NCBI RefSeq assembly: GCF_004136015.1
Contig: NZ_CP024866.1
Location: forward strand, 2,839,522 to 2,903,521
Direction of reading: 5' to 3'
Length of the DNA: 64,000 nucleotides
DNA from: Pseudomonas sp. ACM7
Lineage (GTDB): Bacteria > Pseudomonadota > Gammaproteobacteria > Pseudomonadales > Pseudomonadaceae
Under the pieces are notes generated by a model that worked only from the letters and a program-made list of their open reading frames with translations, was not told the DNA's origin and made no database searches. Positions 62,278-64,000 of the stretch are shown here, piece by piece; the stretch's first letter is position 1, and each line of letters begins with the position of its first letter. A program made the translations under genes and the position numbers.

Positions 62278-64000
62278 TCAGACCTGCTCGAGCGCCTCGT
62301 TCAGTGCGCGCTCCAGGTCAGCCTTGTAGCGCAAATACAAAATGCTTGAACTCTGACCATCACCGAGCAGGCCCGACAGGTCCAGGTCGGTGATGTAGCA
62401 GCGATAGCGTTCGGTTTCACGGCGCTGCTCGACGATTTCCCGGGCGACCACGCTGAACAGTTGGTCGCCATGCTCCAGCTCTGAAAACTCCCGCTGATTG
62501 CAATACAACGTGACCTGCACCTGTCCCGGTGCGGCTTTACCGACAATCGCCTGCACGTCGTAGAACGGTTTGTTGACCGGGGTTTGCGGTGCTGGCCGAG
62601 CTTCGACCCGACGCGCCCGCACGGGGCCGGAGGGCAGCAGTTGGTAATACAAGATGTCCAGGCTCAGCGGCTGGGCGACGTCCATCGGCAGCAAGGCGTC
62701 GCGCCGGTACTGGATCGATTGCAGGAAACGTTGCAGCGGCACCAACAGGCTTTGCTCGTCGTGGTAGGGCAAGCGCTGCTGCCACAGGGCATTGAATTCA
62801 TCCAGCACGTACAGGTCGGCGCGGTACTCGTTGATCCGGTAGAACACCTGAATGCAATTGGGCTGGCCCATCGGCAGAACCAGCGCCAGGTCGTGATCTT
62901 CCAGCGCCATCGGGTCCAGGTGCAGCGGGCTGTAGCTTGCCAGCTCTTCGCCCAGGTAATCGACCAGCGCCGGTAGCGTGGCGAGGGCGACATGATTGAC
63001 CTGGCCGGGCACCAATTCCAGCACGTGGTAGTGCTGCTGGACCTGAATCAGGTAGCGATGATTGAGTTTGCTCAACAGCAGGTTCTGCGCGGTGTCGAGG
63101 ATCTCTTCGACCCTCCGGGCGATGAACTGTGCGCGGTTGTGGCAGAAGCAACGAACCCGCAACGTGGGTTGTTGTAGCCCGCCGGGCAGGTTGTTGAGGT
63201 AATCGCGCACGCAGTCGAGCAGCGCGTGAGGGCCGTCGAAGCGGTTGACCAGCACTTCGTTCCAACTGTTGAGCGTGACCTGATCCAGGGTCAGCACCAG
63301 GTTTTCCCGGACGCCGGCGTAACTGAGGGAATCAGTGCGCTCGGTGGTCATCAGGATGTTCAGGTCGCGGTGGTGCTTGAGTGGATCGACGCCGACGTTC
63401 ACCAGGATAAGCACTTCACTCGGCACGCTGGCGCGCAGTAACGGTTCTTCGGCGACGGTCGTCAGCGGCAGGGCGATGCTCTGTTGCAGGCTGCCGAGCA
63501 GGTTGAACAGTTCGAACTCGCTCAGGTCGCTGCTGCCGGGATGCAAGGCCAGGCGAGTGCTGCTGTCGATCACGCCATTGCGGTGACACCAGGTCAGCAG
63601 TTCCAGCAATTGGCGGCTGCGCTTGATCGGTGCGAAATGCTCCCATTCGAGGGCCGTCAGGCTACCGTTGTACAAACCCCACTGAGTTTGACCCGATTCT
63701 TTTTTGTTCGGCGCGTGCACCAGCGTGAGGGTATCTTCGGCCAGATCCGGGGCGATGCCAGGGTTGATGAACTCGACCTTGTCGGCCTTGCGCTCGAAGG
63801 CCGCGTACAACCGGCGACCCAGCACGTTGAGGTCGCGCTTGTTGATCAGGCTGACGGTCTGTTCGTTGCGGGCGAACTGGGTCAGGAAGCGATAGCTGTA
63901 ATTGAGCTCGTTGACCAAGGCCCTGCGTTCAGAACCGACCTGACGGACTTTCCACTGGCTGCGGCTATCGAGCAGGGCCAGTTGACGATGATCCCACTGC
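62278..64000 (-). CDS. cyaA: Class I adenylate cyclase CyaA, C-terminal part (runs off the window)
   Basis: The 3' 574 codons of a class I (enterobacterial-type) adenylate cyclase. The frame stays open to base 64000 (about 28 codons upstream of a TTG that could be mistaken for a start at 63918), so the gene begins beyond the right edge; the full length is normally about 950 residues. The visible part is the C-terminal regulatory region (for example QTQWGLYNGSLTALEWEHF and LALHPGSSDLSEFELFNLLGSLQQ); the catalytic N-terminal domain lies outside. It makes cAMP, used in Pseudomonas mainly by Vfr/Crp-type regulators. Position beside rnk matches PA5272. Confidence 0.93.
   Translation of the reverse strand, partial: QWDHRQLALLDSRSQWKVRQVGSERRALVNELNYSYRFLTQFARNEQTVSLINKRDLNVLGRRLYAAFERKADKVEFINPGIAPDLAEDTLTLVHAPNKKESGQTQWGLYNGSLTALEWEHFAPIKRSRQLLELLTWCHRNGVIDSSTRLALHPGSSDLSEFELFNLLGSLQQSIALPLTTVAEEPLLRASVPSEVLILVNVGVDPLKHHRDLNILMTTERTDSLSYAGVRENLVLTLDQVTLNSWNEVLVNRFDGPHALLDCVRDYLNNLPGGLQQPTLRVRCFCHNRAQFIARRVEEILDTAQNLLLSKLNHRYLIQVQQHYHVLELVPGQVNHVALATLPALVDYLGEELASYSPLHLDPMALEDHDLALVLPMGQPNCIQVFYRINEYRADLYVLDEFNALWQQRLPYHDEQSLLVPLQRFLQSIQYRRDALLPMDVAQPLSLDILYYQLLPSGPVRARRVEARPAPQTPVNKPFYDVQAIVGKAAPGQVQVTLYCNQREFSELEHGDQLFSVVAREIVEQRRETERYRCYITDLDLSGLLGDGQSSSILYLRYKADLERALNEALEQV

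Noticed and set aside
63918..64000. A start codon for cyaA at 63918
   Set aside because: The apparent first residue is a TTG, and the same frame continues open to the window edge with protein-like sequence, so the gene is cut by the boundary.

Overview
The window looks like chromosome of a Pseudomonas, most likely the P. fluorescens group. The GC content is high. The recurrent intergenic palindromes are of the type gtgggagcgggcttgctcgcgaa and pair into REPIN-like doublets. From memory, the backbone gene order matches the P. aeruginosa PAO1 segment running downward from about PA5312 (kauB) to PA5272 (cyaA). Identifications rest on reading the proteins and their motifs; no database search was run.

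Layout. 0.1-5.2 kb: a cupin gene, the polyamine/arginine aldehyde dehydrogenase kauB, an MFS transporter and a phospholipase D-like lipoprotein. 5.2-10.4 kb: an accessory chaperone-usher fimbrial operon (DUF1120 pilin, chaperone, usher, minor subunit) behind an AT-rich leader. 10.4-18.5 kb: a MocR-type regulator facing a DUF1127 gene, a PuuB-like oxidoreductase, a YkgJ-type protein, the D-alanine catabolic locus dadR / dadA-ridA-dadX, and the polyamine repressor gene pauR/puuR. 18.6-30.6 kb: cytochrome c5, an acetyl-CoA hydrolase/transferase, rep-xpt, a ProE-like EAL phosphodiesterase, a MATE pump, a LysR regulator and a chemoreceptor.

30.7-47.2 kb, all on the minus strand, is the most unusual part: an 11-gene, tightly packed operon that sits between backbone genes. 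Read in its own direction it encodes SrfA, SrfB (Hsp70/actin-like ATPase) and SrfC (dynamin-like GTPase). Next come a single-pass membrane protein and a secreted von Willebrand A protein. These are followed by an ABC ATPase, its FtsX-like permease, a formylglycine-generating-enzyme-like protein and two coiled-coil lipoproteins. The last gene encodes a membrane-anchored vWA protein built like SrfA. The ATPase/permease/SUMF1/lipoprotein block has the same composition as the TagT/TagS/TagR/TagQ envelope-sensing module of type VI secretion, but no secretion genes are present. I infer an envelope-spanning NTP-driven assembly whose function is not established.

47.4-52.4 kb: a secreted DUF4432 protein, a small AT-richer overlapping gene pair, comM, and an orphan BRO-N gene preceded by a striking structured RNA-like leader and flanked by diverged direct repeats. 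52.4-64 kb: conserved backbone. It holds ubiK, glnK-amtB with a textbook NtrC/sigma-54 control region, yjbQ and sutA. It also holds the operon lptM-lysA-dapF-DUF484-xerC-HAD, then cyaY, a DUF1289 gene and rnk. The 3' part of cyaA runs off the right edge. No rRNA, tRNA, CRISPR array, intact insertion sequence or replication origin was seen.
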